Positions 33,240-45,040 of a DNA stretch of 64,000 nt are shown in pieces. Source of the stretch: Brassica napus (Eukaryota; Streptophyta; Magnoliopsida; Brassicales; Brassicaceae); assembly GCF_020379485.1 (NCBI RefSeq), contig NC_063448.1, forward strand, positions 51,159,218 through 51,223,217, written 5' to 3'. How positions within the stretch are numbered: position 1 is the first letter of the stretch; every line of letters begins with the position of its first letter. The notes under the pieces were generated by a model, which was not told the origin of the DNA, made no database searches, and saw nothing but the letters and a program-made list of their open reading frames with translations. The translations under genes were made by a program, and so were the position numbers.

Positions 33240-33360
33240 CCTCTGGTTTTGGGGTGACTTTAACAGCAACCTCCTGACCCTTGAGCTCTCTTTCTTGAAC
33301 TTAGGCTAGCAGAGCAAGTGCAACCAAAATGACCTCTCCCGAGCTCTCCCATCTGAAACT
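33240..33360 (-). pseudogene. Captured CDPK-related kinase (CRK) exon fragment
   Basis: The minus strand reads GELGRGHFGCTCSA and, one frame over, ELKGQEVAVKVTPK. CRK kinases have GRGHFGYTCSA (glycine-rich loop) and LKGQ(E/D)VAVKVIPK (ATP-binding Lys) in this order. About 9 codons and a frameshift separate the two. A fragment this short cannot act as a kinase; it is a Helitron-captured exon piece. Confidence 0.65.
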
Positions 33361-34663
33361 GCATACCTCTGTATTCAGAAAACATACTGACAACACGTTA
33401 GTTTGTAGTAACTAAAATAAAGAGAGCCCAGCAAATAATTATTATTTTACAGAACCAGACAACATCAAAATCAGATATATTTTTTTGTTAGGTAGAACTT
33501 GTTGCAGTTTTGAAAAATAGTAATAAGAATTTGCTCACTCTTTATGATGAAGATGTACTAAGACACCGTCCCTCTGCAAACTGCTGTTGATGTCCATAAT
33601 ACTTGTATTGTATCCATCCTTCACCGTGAAGTTTGTTTATGTTTGGCAGAATGACGGTTAGAATGGAAAAGTGTTTGGTTATTCAAACTCTAAGGCAGCT
33701 GTATCTTCTTTTTAGGCTTGTTGAGCTTTTTCTTCTTCTTTCTACAAAAACATGTCACAGACTCAGAGTTAGCCAAGTTCGGTATTACTAAAGCAAGAGG
33801 CCTAAACAACACAGAACTGCAGATAAGTTAATTGACCCACCAACTTCCACTCATCTGCCTAGCACTCCTCATCCTTTACTCGTGTGTAGCTTCTTCAGCC
33901 TATGCCAGACAGTATGAAGAAATTTTTATTAGGAAAACGTTGCCACGTACTAACGCTACAATCTTAAACTTTCACAGTTAGGGCCTGTAACTGTTCGACT
34001 GATATTCATGTAGTTTCCCATCCTTGCTACTTGGTTACATATGTGAATTAGATAGAACAATCAACAAACAAATAAATAATCAACAAAAAAATAAAAAATC
34101 TGTAAAACTTGGTTAAATGATTCAACACAACGCATAAGTTCAATAACATAATCAAGGATAAAAAAAGTTGGTAAGTGGATTCACACGGCGGAGTCGTTAC
34201 AAATATAATCAAATTTTTTTTAATAGATTGATAGGATGCTTTAGATTGTAGGGATGCTAACCTTATTATAGTGGAACCTCCACTGATTGATTTCTAGATT
34301 GGATCAGTAGGAAAAAGATGAATAAATTGCTCCAAACTCTAGATTCGCTACTGCGCAGATTGATTGATGGATCAGTGAATGGATAGAAACTTTAGAATTT
34401 CTTACTGCGGAGAAGAGAGAGCGTGAAACGATAAAATAAGAAAAGCGGCGTTTCAAACATCATATTATGCTTTATATCGATATGGGCTTTAATAAAGTAA
34501 AATACACATACGAAGCCAAGCCCAACGGAATCCGATGAAAAAACAAATGAAACGGAGCGTTTAATAAGGTGGACACATGTTAACGCGAGAGAGCTCGACT
34601 TTCCTAGCTGGAATCTGACGTGGAGCCCTCAGGAGTGAGGTGACTCTACTTTATATATAAAGA

Positions 34664-35476
34664 TTTAGAAATTTAATTTTCATGTTTGTCTTTTTCTTTG
34701 TAATCATATTTGTGTTTTTCTTTGAGATCATATTTGTGTATAAATTTTAATCAAAATCTATTTATAAAATAATATCAATTTAAAAGTTGATCTGACATAC
34801 GCTCGTATTTTTGTAATCATATATGTTCGTATGCTCGTTTTTTTGTAACCATCTGTGTCTATTCTAGATTTTGATCTCCACTTTTAAAGTGTATATTTAT
34901 TTGCTAAACAAATCAAATTTATTTGATATAAATTTGTATTTTTGATTTTTAATTACATTTAAATGTTACAAATAAAGCATTATAATTGTGCAGATTGTAA
35001 TATGTTTTCTAATAGAAATAATTTTGATGATGAAATATGTAACCAAGTTTTACTAAAATCAAGATATTTTTGCATTTTTAGTATTTTGAATTATTAACGT
35101 AATTTATAATATTTGTACTCGAAAACCTATGTAGCATCTACCTGTAAGTCTAGCCCCGAATCCGATTAAATACGACCTATATACTCAAAAATATTGGTTT
35201 CTTGTATTGATCTAAATTTTGCTAAATTTAATTTATAATATAATTTTCATATATTTTCTCGCTATTTTTATATTTGATCATAATCCACGATAAAAATGGT
35301 AAATTAAGTGATCTGCATATAATTTATCTCAGATTTTGGATTAAATTATAAAATTTATTTTTAAAAACTCCATAAAATTCGGTTAAACCCAAAAAAAATT
35401 ATTGACATGTGATCCGATAATGGTTGACCCGAAAAAAACTAGATAAATCTAATGGTCACCTATATGAAAATATTAT
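34664..35476. other. AT-rich spacer
   Basis: No frame above 60 codons and no recognised repeat. Between Helitron 2 and the CACTA end. Confidence 0.5.
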
Positions 35477-35870
35477 CACTACAAGAAAACATAACATTAA
35501 CGACGGCGAAATTCGTAGTAAATTCGTCGTAAAACAGGTTTTACGAGGAATTAGCGAGGAAACAAGTTTCGTCGTTATTCGTTCGTCGTAACGCATATTT
35601 CCTCGCTAATTCGTCGTAAAATAGCGAGAAACACAATTCGTCGTAAAGACGAAGAACAATATTCGTCGTAAAAACCATGTAACCTTTCCACGTAAGGAGG
35701 ACGCTAGATTTCCTCGTAAATACCTCGAAAGTAATTCCTCGTAAATTACACATAAACCTTTCCACGTAATATACTCGTTAAGCTTTCCTCGTAGTGTTGC
35801 CGTAAAAGTTTTCCTCGTAACTTCTTCGCAAACTTTCCACGTAACGTAGTCGTGCTTTAGGCGGATTTGA
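35477..35870. mobile_element. Left end of a second CACTA element (truncated)
   Basis: Begins CACTACAAGAAAACATAACA at 35477, then subterminal words TTCGTCGTAAA, TTCCTCGTAA and TTTACGAGGAA in both orientations. No inverted partner end was found before the next gene, so the right part is lost. Confidence 0.65.
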
Positions 35871-36329
35871 ATGCTACCAGCAAATTTATAGATTTTAAGT
35901 GTTGTTATACATACGTAGACATGTTCTCTATTTATTAAATAAATAGTAACAATGTCAATTAGGTATAGACCATGGCCATATTTTTAGCTAACAGATAAAA
36001 AAAATATTTGAGAAAAATAATATATATGTATTTCTGGTCATGAGAAAATAATATGTGGGTTAAATCATTTATCATATAGTAGAAGGGAGTGGGTTCCGCC
36101 GGTTACAAGGAAAATGATCACCTCGTTTGTTTCGAGTAAAAAAGTTAGGTAACTGTCATACCTTTTATAATGTGGTGGTTACATTCGGAAATTAAAAAAA
36201 GGTTGCAGTTATCATATAAAAATGTATGTGTTGTTGAAATAATAGTTTGACCCTACGTTTATCAATTGGTTACACTAATAGAATAGATTTATCAAGAGTA
36301 GTATACTGTATTTTTGTTGTTACGTTTGT
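35871..36329. other. Spacer, no gene recognised
   Basis: AT-rich sequence between the CACTA end and the second LINE. Confidence 0.5.
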
Positions 36330-38103
36330 TTCCCGACAAACTTAAATTTTATTAATACGAAAGCATAATATCTGAATACAAAGTTGGAGTTAACCACTTA
36401 GGTGGATAAACTTTACAATTTTCAAAAATAGAATTTGTTGGACAATGTCGAACAATTTTATGGACGGCTTGATTTCCATTACGTTTGACAAAAAAAAATG
36501 TTGTTGTAGAAAACTTATTCCTCAAGCTAGTAATTTCTTCAAGAAGATTTTGAATGGTTGAATTCGTTAGTTGAGCATTGATCATTTTAACCAAGATTTC
36601 TGAGTCTCCTTCGAAAATCATATTGCTATATCCTCCTATCCAAACATTCTGCATTGCCACAAGTAAAGCCAACTAAACTGGAATTAGAGAACCCCAAATT
36701 AGCTGAACCCCACATATAAGGATGACCATAACAGTTCCAAATAATCCATGCACCTCGAACTTGGTTCGAATTTAAATCATATGCTGCATCGTAATTACAT
36801 TTTAGAAAACCTTGATCTCGTCGTGTCCATGACGATAAAGCAGGAAAAGAAGAAATTGTGCTTGTATTGCTTACATTAGGAGATGATAAACATAAATGAG
36901 ATATCCATTCTCTAACGTCAGCACAAGCATTGTCCACTGTGACATTTGGGGGCAGTATTTGTTTCCTAAAGAGAAGAAAATTCCTCTTTTTCCATATACG
37001 CCATAGCAACCAAAAAGGTAACAACCGTTGATAAAGCGAAAGAGATTGTATGCTTTGAATATGCAGCAGAAACCGATTTTATTGTCCATATAATCATTTG
37101 TTAATAATGGAGCCGTAAAAGGTAGATATGAAAATCTCCAAATACATATTGAATCTGAGCACGTACAAAAACAATGGTCAATTGTCTCTTCTGCCAAACT
37201 ACATCTCTGACAAATAGAATCTAAATTCATTCCTCTTGAATTTAGTCGTGTAGTTGTTCCAATAGCCTTTGATAGAATACGCCAAAAAAATGGTTAAGTT
37301 TGGGCATTATATTTAATTTCCTAATCTTATCCTTTAGAATAGGATCACCATAAGGAATTGGAGGAGCTTCAATCAAAAACTCTGGTGCATGCCTAGCAAC
37401 CTTATATCCAGAAGACACAGGATAGTTTTCATCTCGTGTATGACTCCAAATCAACTTATCTTCTTTTTTTGTTTGGCTTAAATATATCTGGCTTACGAGA
37501 CGTTGATCCTCATCGCATAAATAAGACTGTAGCGCCACCGTATTCCAATGTTTGTAAGGTGATACTGTAATCATATTACTAACACGTAAATCACAATTAA
37601 TTGTTGTAGAAGCAGGTCGAGGTGGAATAACAGGTAACCAATTATCTTTGGAAGCTCGTATATTTTTGCCATTTCCCACAATATAGCTACATCCTTTCTT
37701 TAAAACCTCAATACCAGCGAGCAGAGTTGCCTATCCATATGACTGCTTGCGACATGTTTTTCCTTCTAGAAATTGTTTTCCTTTAAGATATCGAGCTTTA
37801 TAAAGTTTGGAAAAGAGGCAATTTGGTTTTGAGTAGATTCACCATGCTTGTTTGGCAAGCAAAGCATCATTAAATTTTGGTAAATCTTTGAATCCAAATC
37901 TTCCTTCTTTTTTCGTATACTGTAGTTTTTTTCAAGTCATCCATGGTAAACCTTTAAGATCATTTTTACCCCACCAGAATCCCATTAAGATGGCATCTAT
38001 CTTTTGTGTTGTTGCAACAGGGAGTTTAAAATGTGACATAGAATAGATAGGGGTTGATACAGCAACCGATTTGATCGTAACTTCTTTACCAGCTGATGAA
38101 AAC
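36330..38103 (-). mobile_element. Decayed 5'-truncated LINE fragment upstream of MTPC2
   Basis: The minus strand carries the end of reverse transcriptase (SSAGKEVTIKSVAVSTPIYS near 38095-38035), then NWLPVIPPRPAST (about 37635), a zf-RVT region (SICQRCSLAEETIDHCFCTC, near 37190) and an RNase H tail (FEGDSEILVKMINAQ, near 36610). At least four frames are needed, so it is a pseudogene and older than the other LINE. Its truncated 5' end lies about 175 bp from the MTPC2 start codon. Confidence 0.75.
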
Positions 38104-38279
38104 ATACATAATTACAAGACTCGAGAGCCAATCAAGTCCAATAAGGCGTTTAATGCGGTCAACGCTTCTTGACTTGAGGCTCTTATATGGGCTTACATCA
38201 GTGGCCCATTAAGGTGATTCTTGTGTACTTTTAAGACTTGTTGAATTTACACATTTGAGGATCAAACAGAAAGCTAAGT

Positions 38280-41202
38280 ATGGAGAGATCCGTTTCCTTC
38301 GATCTTAGCGGCGATAACGAACTCCCGAATGATCGGAGCAGCGACGTCGGATACACCGCCAATGATCGGAGGCTCGCTTACTCCCGCTCCTTTCACCACT
38401 CCCACTCCCACGGCCCGCGAACGCCCGCAGCTAAGCCTTTTCTCGATAGGACGGTCTCCACCATCGATATGCCGCCGGAGATATACTCTGTCGACGGGGA
38501 TGATGTTTTCTTCGGGGAAGGGAAAGCGGCGGCGATTGGGAAAGCGTCGGCTTTGCGTATGGTTTTGGTGGTTTTTGGGGTGCTGAGAAATGGAAATCGG
38601 CAGATGAAGAGATTGTTTCTGCTGATTTCGCTTAACGTGGCGTATTCTACCACAGAGCTGTTGATTGGGTTATTGACTGGGCGTGTAGGTACGATTTGGT
38701 TCCAGCTTTTAACATTTTGTTACACTTAGTTTTTAGTTCGTGGTAACTTTGTGTGTGTGGGAGAGACTTTTGGATTTGTTGAAGAACTAAGGTTTTAGTA
38801 GTGGCTAGAGATATAGATGGAAAGTGAAATGAATCAGCTAAAGCCCCAAGATTTTGATTCCAAGTCTTAATTTGATATAATCTGAATCATGAAACTAAAC
38901 CACCACATGGATAGTAGATCTTGTGCGTGTATCCAGGGAACTTGGCTATGCAGCTGTAATTTCTGATTATTTATTAACCTTACTCTCTTTTTTTGGCTGT
39001 TTTATTTGACTCTTACAGGTTTGGTTTCCGATGCATTCCATTTGACATTTGGATGTGGTCTCTTGACGTTTTCTTTGTTTGCAATGGCGACTTCAAGGAA
39101 GAAGCCTGATCATGCTTACTCGTACGGGTAAGAAATATGTAAAATTTGATCCGCTTAGTTTGTTTTGTATTAGGGATATAGGTTGGAATGCATGCTTTGT
39201 GGTAGTTAACGGTTGATTTCTCAATTTGTCAAATTATTTTTTCTTTTCTTTCTCTCTGGAGCAATTCCTAAAGTAGATTCGCTAATGTTTTCGTAGGATA
39301 TAGTATTTATAGTTGCTGAATATGAAACCTTTTCTGTTTGATTTTTTTGCTGCTAATACTGTAATTGCATAATGCTGAATTGGTTGGAACTTAGAAATCG
39401 TTGCCTTTTTTGGTTACCAGGTACAAAAGACTTGAAGTTCTATCTGCTTTCACTAATGCTGTAAGTATGTTCTTAAAGTTTGTTGGATCATGGATGTCAT
39501 TTCCAGTTTTAATTTGAAGGTCTAATGGCTGATGTGCCATGCAATAAAACTGGTTTAATATCGTATAGAAATTAGTGTCCTGAGCTTATCTCAGTGTTTG
39601 CACACTTTCCTTTACTGTTGTTGGTAGAATAGAATAATCTTACAGCTCGTTAAAAATGTTGATTATCTTTTCATTTTGCCTTCATCACTGTCTCATTCAT
39701 TTTATCTTTTGGGTTAACACATTGATATGTTCAGTATTGACATATGTGTAGACAGCTGTTTCTTATGTTCATGTCGTTCTCCTTAGCTGTGGAAGCTCTT
39801 CATGCATTTGTTCAAGATGAATCAGAGCACAAGTAAGTTTCTTTCCCCAAGTGACATGCCTAAGAGAGCTCGTAGTTATTTCTCTAGCACTTACTAAGTT
39901 TACACTAAGTTCTTTGCATTAATATGATGTATTGAAATTGACTTCATGCAGGCATTATCTTATTGTATCAGCGGTAACAAATCTGCTGGTGAACCTACTT
40001 GGTGTTTGGTTCTTCCGGAATTATGCTCGTATGAATATTGGTATGTATTCTCTGTTTTATAATTATGCTTAAGTTCTGGTTAGACTTGAATGAACTGATG
40101 CCAATACTGGTGATTTATATCATATAGCCCTGTTTGGCGGCTTTGGTATATTTCGTTTGTAAAAACTGGCCACCCCTGTCAATGTAAAGCAACAAAGAAG
40201 CAAAGGGTTTCTAATTAAGATAGAATAAGTAGGAGGATTAGTTAAAATAGAGAGACAGAAGCATGATGACTGAATCTGGCCTTCTGTACATATTCAAAAC
40301 TCACATTTTTCTTGAATGTGTTTCTTAAATTCATAAAATGATGCAGTGTACAGAAAAGCAGAAGATATGAACTACCACTCCGTTTGCTTGCATGTCATAT
40401 CAGATTCCATCCGCAGGTGTGATATTCTTTTTGGCTTTCTTTATCTCAAGCAGAGCCGCAGATAGCTAGATAGAAAAATGTTTCTCTTTGCATGGAATTT
40501 ACATACATCCCACATGACATATTCGCTGCTTCTGTCTTTTCAGTGCAGGTCTGATACTGGCATCCTGGCTCCTCTCTCTGGGGTAATGCTCACTTCCTTT
40601 AAAAGGAACAAAATGAATAAAAATGTCTTATTACCTGACCTCTTACATTTTCCATTTTTCTCCTCCGGTCTTTGGATTTTTCAGGGTTGAAAATGCAGAG
40701 GTCCTATGTTTGGGATTGGTATCAGTTACAGTGTTTATGCTTGTTATGCCACTCTTCAAAGCCACTGGTGGCGTTTTGCTTCAGATGGCACCTCCAAACA
40801 TTCCTTCTTCCGCATTAAGTAAATGCTTGCGTCAGGTTCGCTCTGTTCCATAAAGTGTTTCCTGAACGTGTACATATAGATCGATCAACCTGGGTTTCTC
40901 TTCAACTATCTTTATTTACAGATTACTTCTCGAGAGGATGTCATAGAGGTTTTACAGGCACGTTTCTGGGAGGTTGTGCCCGGTCACACTGTTGGCTCAC
41001 TCAGAATCCAGGTACTAGCTTCCTTACTGTTTTCATATCGGTTAAAACACGAATCCATAATAAGAATTGTACTGATTTTGAGCTGGTTATTTGTGTTTAG
41101 GTGAAGAGCGGGATAGATGAAAGGCCTTTACTGCAATATGTGTATGATGTATACCATGATTTGGGTGTACAAGACTTGACGCTGCAAACAGACTACAGCT
41201 GA
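38280..41202 (+). CDS. MTPC2: Cation diffusion facilitator (metal tolerance protein C2 / MTP5)
   Basis: Ten exons: 38280-38688, 39019-39127, 39421-39460, 39756-39832, 39952-40040, 40347-40416, 40544-40582, 40685-40835, 40922-41011, 41101-41202. All junctions are GT/AG and phases agree, giving 391 residues from MERSVSFDLSGDNELPNDRS to LQTDYS. Six membrane segments are expected; a His-rich stretch (FHHSHSHGP) is cytosolic near the N-terminus. The fifth segment has the metal-site pattern HVISD (HxxxD). The equivalent site in segment 2 reads DAFHLTFG, lacking the second acidic residue. Arabidopsis MTP5 (At3g12100) is reported to act as the ZnT6-like partner of MTP12 in Golgi zinc loading, which fits a subunit with a degenerate site. 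Confidence 0.94.
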
Positions 41203-42449
41203 GCTGCATCTACTTCTATGTTTTCAAATACTGAGGACTTTGGATGTATACTAGTAGAGATTATGGTTCTATAAGAAGATAGCACTTGGTTTCAAGCTTG
41301 CGAGTTTCTTGTTACATTTGTTTAGTTTTATTTTTTTTAATTCCTTTTCCCATTCGTCTTTTGAACCACACACACAAGGACCACAATCTTTGTAAACTCT
41401 TTTAGTCTTTCAAGTTTGTGCGTCTTTTTGGCTCAAATTCTCCTTTTTAATCCTTTTTCATGTAAAAAAATCATCTGCAAAATGTAAAATCAAAACGGTA
41501 GCACGTAAAATTGTCAGCTGAAACAAGATTTTATTGTTCTTCTTGTTTACACAGAAAAAACTAAGTGGAGGAATCAAAGATCATATTGTGCTCCTCAACC
41601 TACACAGCCTAATATTCTGCAAGTTATGGGGACAGTACAAGCATCTTAAAAAGCAAATTCATCCGTCCATGTCTATGTTATTCTTTGCTTACCCCCGTTT
41701 GCTTCGTTGATCATTGTAAATTTAACATAGTTTACTAAACGATACAAAAATTTGTAAACATAAAAAAAATGATACAAAAATTTAATATAGTTTACTAATT
41801 GACTACGTGCACATGACAAAGGAATTTTTATTAATGGAACTTGAAAATATATTTTGGATTTAACTGAACTACAAAAACGCAAGATATATATGAAAAGTAT
41901 CTCAATTATTTCCCGTAACGAGTCAACAATTTCAAAGTATACAATACCCACATATGATACGATCCATTATATAATCCATGATTGCGTTTTTTGGACTCTA
42001 AGCTAGAAAAATGTATATTAATAATATGGTATATCATATTTAATTAAGGCACTACTTGTGTGGTCTGCTTTATTGTTAGTTAAACGTATAAAATAGAATA
42101 ATAAACAAGAACCAATTGTCCAAAAAGACACTTTTATTTGAAAAAATACTATTTTTAATGTTATTGTTTGGATGATTCAAATCAAGAGACGACCAGAGAA
42201 TATGAGCATGAATCATCAAACCATTAACTCTTAACCTTTCCCCTTAAAAAAAATTCCCAGTTGATAAGATAGAATCAAAAGCAGAAAAAAGGTAGAGTTA
42301 AACAATATAATAACTAAAAAACAAAGAAGATTGTAAGATAAAGCTGATGAAGTTCACATTACAAGAAGAGAATCTGCTTATTACAAAAGAGAGAGATATA
42401 AGAGAATACACTGCTAAGTCTCTGGTTTCTTCTTGATAACACTTTCACT
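41203..42449. other. MTPC2 3' UTR and TET6 promoter
   Basis: AT-rich. No gene, only chance frames such as 41673-41951. Confidence 0.5.
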
Positions 42450-43772
42450 ATGTACAGATTCAGCAACACAGTGATTGGAGTCTTAAACCTCCTCAGCTTA
42501 CTAGCTTCAATACCAATCATAGGAGCCGCTCTATGGAAGGCAAGAAGCAGCACAACTTGCGAAAACTTCCTCCAGACTCCTCTACTCGTTATAGGTTTCA
42601 TCATACTCTTAGTATCTCTCGCCGGATTCATAGGAGCCTGTTTCAACGTGGCATGGGCTCTTTGGGTTTACTTAGTGGTCATGATCTTCCTCATCGCGAC
42701 TCTTATGGGTCTAACTCTGTTTGGTCTGGTGGTGACGAGCCAAGGAGGCGGTGTGGAAGTACCAGGGAGGGTTTATAAAGAGTATAGGCTTGGTGATTAT
42801 CATCCATGGTTGAGAGAGAGAGTTAGAGATCCTCAGTATTGGATCTCTATAAGAAGCTGTATCTTGAGTTCCAAGACTTGTGCTAAGATTGAATCTTGGA
42901 CTACACTTGATTATTTCCAAAGAGACATGACTTCTGTTCAGGTATCATCCTCAGTGCCTAGAGCCATGTTAAAAAAAAATTAACCGTAGATTTTTATATA
43001 TGTCTAAAGTTTTTATTGATTTATAAGTATTAATAACTCCAGTTATATATGTTTTTTTTTTTGAAATTATAAGTATTAATTTATAAATATATTTGAAAAT
43101 TTAAATTTTACTCCAATTTATATATATTTTAAAAAAAATCAAACCATTTTCAATCTTTCCATTTACACATGCTAAAAGACTGCCATGATCCTCATTTATA
43201 TTTTCTCATATTCATTGCCCTATCGTATAAGCTAGCATCTTCATCAACTTTGTATGCGTGTGTTTGATTTATAGTCGGGATGTTGTAAGCCACCAACGGC
43301 GTGCGCGTACGAGACCGGAGTAATAGTAGGAGGAGAAGATTGCTATAGATGGAACAATGGTATTGAAACGTTATGCTACGAGTGTGATGCTTGCAAAGCT
43401 GGTGTTCTTGAAGAGATACGTCTTGACTGGAGAAAGTTATCGGTCGTTAATATTCTGGTCCTTGTCCTCCTCATCGCTGTCTATGCTGCTGGTTGCTGCG
43501 CCTTCCACAACACTCGCCACGCAGCTCATCCTTATCATCCTTCTGATGATAACCGCATGACCAAAGTCCGTCCTCGTTGGGACTATTACTGGTACGTATA
43601 CTACATAGACTTATATTATACTCTTCCATCATTATTATAGATCATCTCATTTCACTTTTTTCTTCTGACAAAAATGAATATTTCTAATGTTTTTTGACAA
43701 AGATAGTTTCGTGTTTCTTTGTTCTATTACAGGTGGAGATGGTGGCATGAAAAGAAAGAACAGCTTTACTGA
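42450..43772 (+). CDS. TET6: Tetraspanin (TET6 orthologue)
   Basis: Three exons, 42450-42941, 43275-43591 and 43733-43772, give 282 residues beginning MYRFSNTVIGVLNLLSLLAS. Four membrane segments are visible: about 8-28, 45-66 and 72-98 in exon 1, and VVNILVLVLLIAVYAAGC in exon 2. The large extracellular loop carries the plant tetraspanin GCCK motif (SGCCKPPTACAY) plus further Cys (CYRW, CYECDAC) for disulfides. Tetraspanins organise plasma-membrane microdomains and exosomes. The last exon encodes only the short basic, Trp-rich cytosolic tail (WRWWHEKKEQLY). Placement between MTPC2 and EMB2738 supports TET6 (At3g12090). Confidence 0.93.
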
Positions 43773-44221
43773 GAGCCTCATCGCCTGTGCTTTGGTCTGT
43801 TTATCATTTTCTTTTTTTTTTACCAACTTGTGATTTAAGAAAACATAAACATAAAGAAACGTTGTAGTTCTGTTTCCTATAAATCGTCAAGAGATTAGTA
43901 AATGTCGTTTTGATTCACAGAAAGAAACAAAATGGAACATACATGGAATATCAATACAGAGTCAGAGACTATGAATTTAGTTGTATAACTAGTGTTGACC
44001 CCATGCTTCGCATGGGAATAGTTTTACTTGCAAACAAAGAAAACAGTAAAAATCAGCATATAATTGGAAAAATCATCTCATGAGAGTAAATTAATCAGTA
44101 CAAAATAATGAGAACACATACACTTAAGCTGAGGTTCAGACTCGGACCGAGGCTTGTGATGAAGCTGGCTCGTGTGGCTTTTTGTGGTTTCTGCATCTAA
44201 TCTTTTTATGTTTACCTTCTT

Positions 44222-44385
44222 GATCAGAAGACTGAGACCAAGCTTCTAAAACCAATTGAAAGGCGTCTTCTGCGCTGTTGAACTTGTTCTTGTCTGAGAT
44301 GAAGCAAAAGAGCTAATCTCTTGTAGTGTTTCTCTACTGTTTCATCATCAGCAACGATCAACATTCAGAATCTCATATCAAACAG
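44222..44385 (-). pseudogene. Captured J-domain (DnaJ) gene fragment
   Basis: The minus strand reads ADDETVEKHYKRLALLLH and, after a one-base shift, DKNKFNSAEDAFQLVLEAWS. This is helices II and III of a plant J-domain of the kind found in DnaJ/DUF3444 proteins. The shift falls in the HPD motif that activates Hsp70, so the copy is dead. It lies within Helitron 3 in the element's orientation. Confidence 0.72.
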
Positions 44386-44843
44386 CTTCTCTTCCTCCTC
44401 TGGTTATACAGAGATAAAAACATCAAACTCTTTACCTGGTTAATGAACGTTTTACCTCCGTAGTAATCATTCTCTAAGAGTTTTTTTTTTTATCACCAAT
44501 ACCCATTGCTTTTCTAGATTCTCCATCGTCACCTACCATTGTTTGTTTGAGAGAGAAAGCAAAGAATTAAACAGAGGTTAAGAGAATTATATACCAAATT
44601 CAGTCCACTGTATTTTCGGAACTTACTATGTCCAGAACCACGAAACATCACACAAATCTGAAACAAATTCGTGGAAATTAGGAAAAAGAAACTTTGTAAA
44701 ATCTCGTGCCAAGTGAAGAATCTCTGAAGAAGAAACAAAGAAGAAGAAAAATATTAGGAATTGCGAGATAACCAAGGATCGAAGCGTTTGTGTAATCATC
44801 AAGAACTCTTCATGATCGCAGCAATAGTTTATTTCCTGCTTTT

Positions 44844-45040
44844 TGTAGAAGCCGGAAAACCGGACCGATGTAAACGATATAATAAAAGCGAAGTTAAGGA
44901 AAGAGATCATATCTCGCCTCCATGTCTATTTGCGAATACGGTTTCTTATCGTCCTCGTATTCGTTTTTATATATTCGTCTATTTCCTTAACTTCGCTTTT
45001 ATTATATCGTTTACATCGGTCCGGTTTTCCGGCTTCTACA
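44844..45040 (+). repeat. Foldback 5' LTR of the copia element (59-bp arms)
   Basis: Arms 44844-44902 and 44982-45040 are perfect inverted repeats of 59 bp around a 79-bp spacer. The right part (44892-45040) equals the last 149 bp of the 3' LTR; the left 48 bp are a reversed copy of its end. Both ends of the element therefore read TGTAGAAG inward. Confidence 0.93.

Larger units (their letters stand above)
28808..34663 (-). mobile_element. Non-autonomous Helitron 2 with captured gene fragments
   Basis: Minus-strand 5' end TCTTTATATATAAAGTAGAG at 34663 after an A. The 3' end is a hairpin (CCGTCC-GTA-GGGCGG, one G-T wobble), then GCCAGCCCTAG at 28808 followed by T. Length is 5.86 kb, of which about 1.8 kb is a LINE inserted later. 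The leader (about 34225-34400) matches that of Helitron 1, so both belong to one family. Captured pieces of a WEB-family gene and a CDPK-related kinase lie inside. No Rep/helicase gene is present. Confidence 0.8.

Noticed and set aside
42359..42646. Minus-strand gene overlapping TET6
   Set aside because: Shadow of the tetraspanin first exon.
44844..45040. Ordinary short LTR or MITE
   Set aside because: Starts TG and ends CA, but the 3' LTR begins at a polypurine tract 748 bp from its end, and the left 48 bp are an inverted copy of the LTR terminus.
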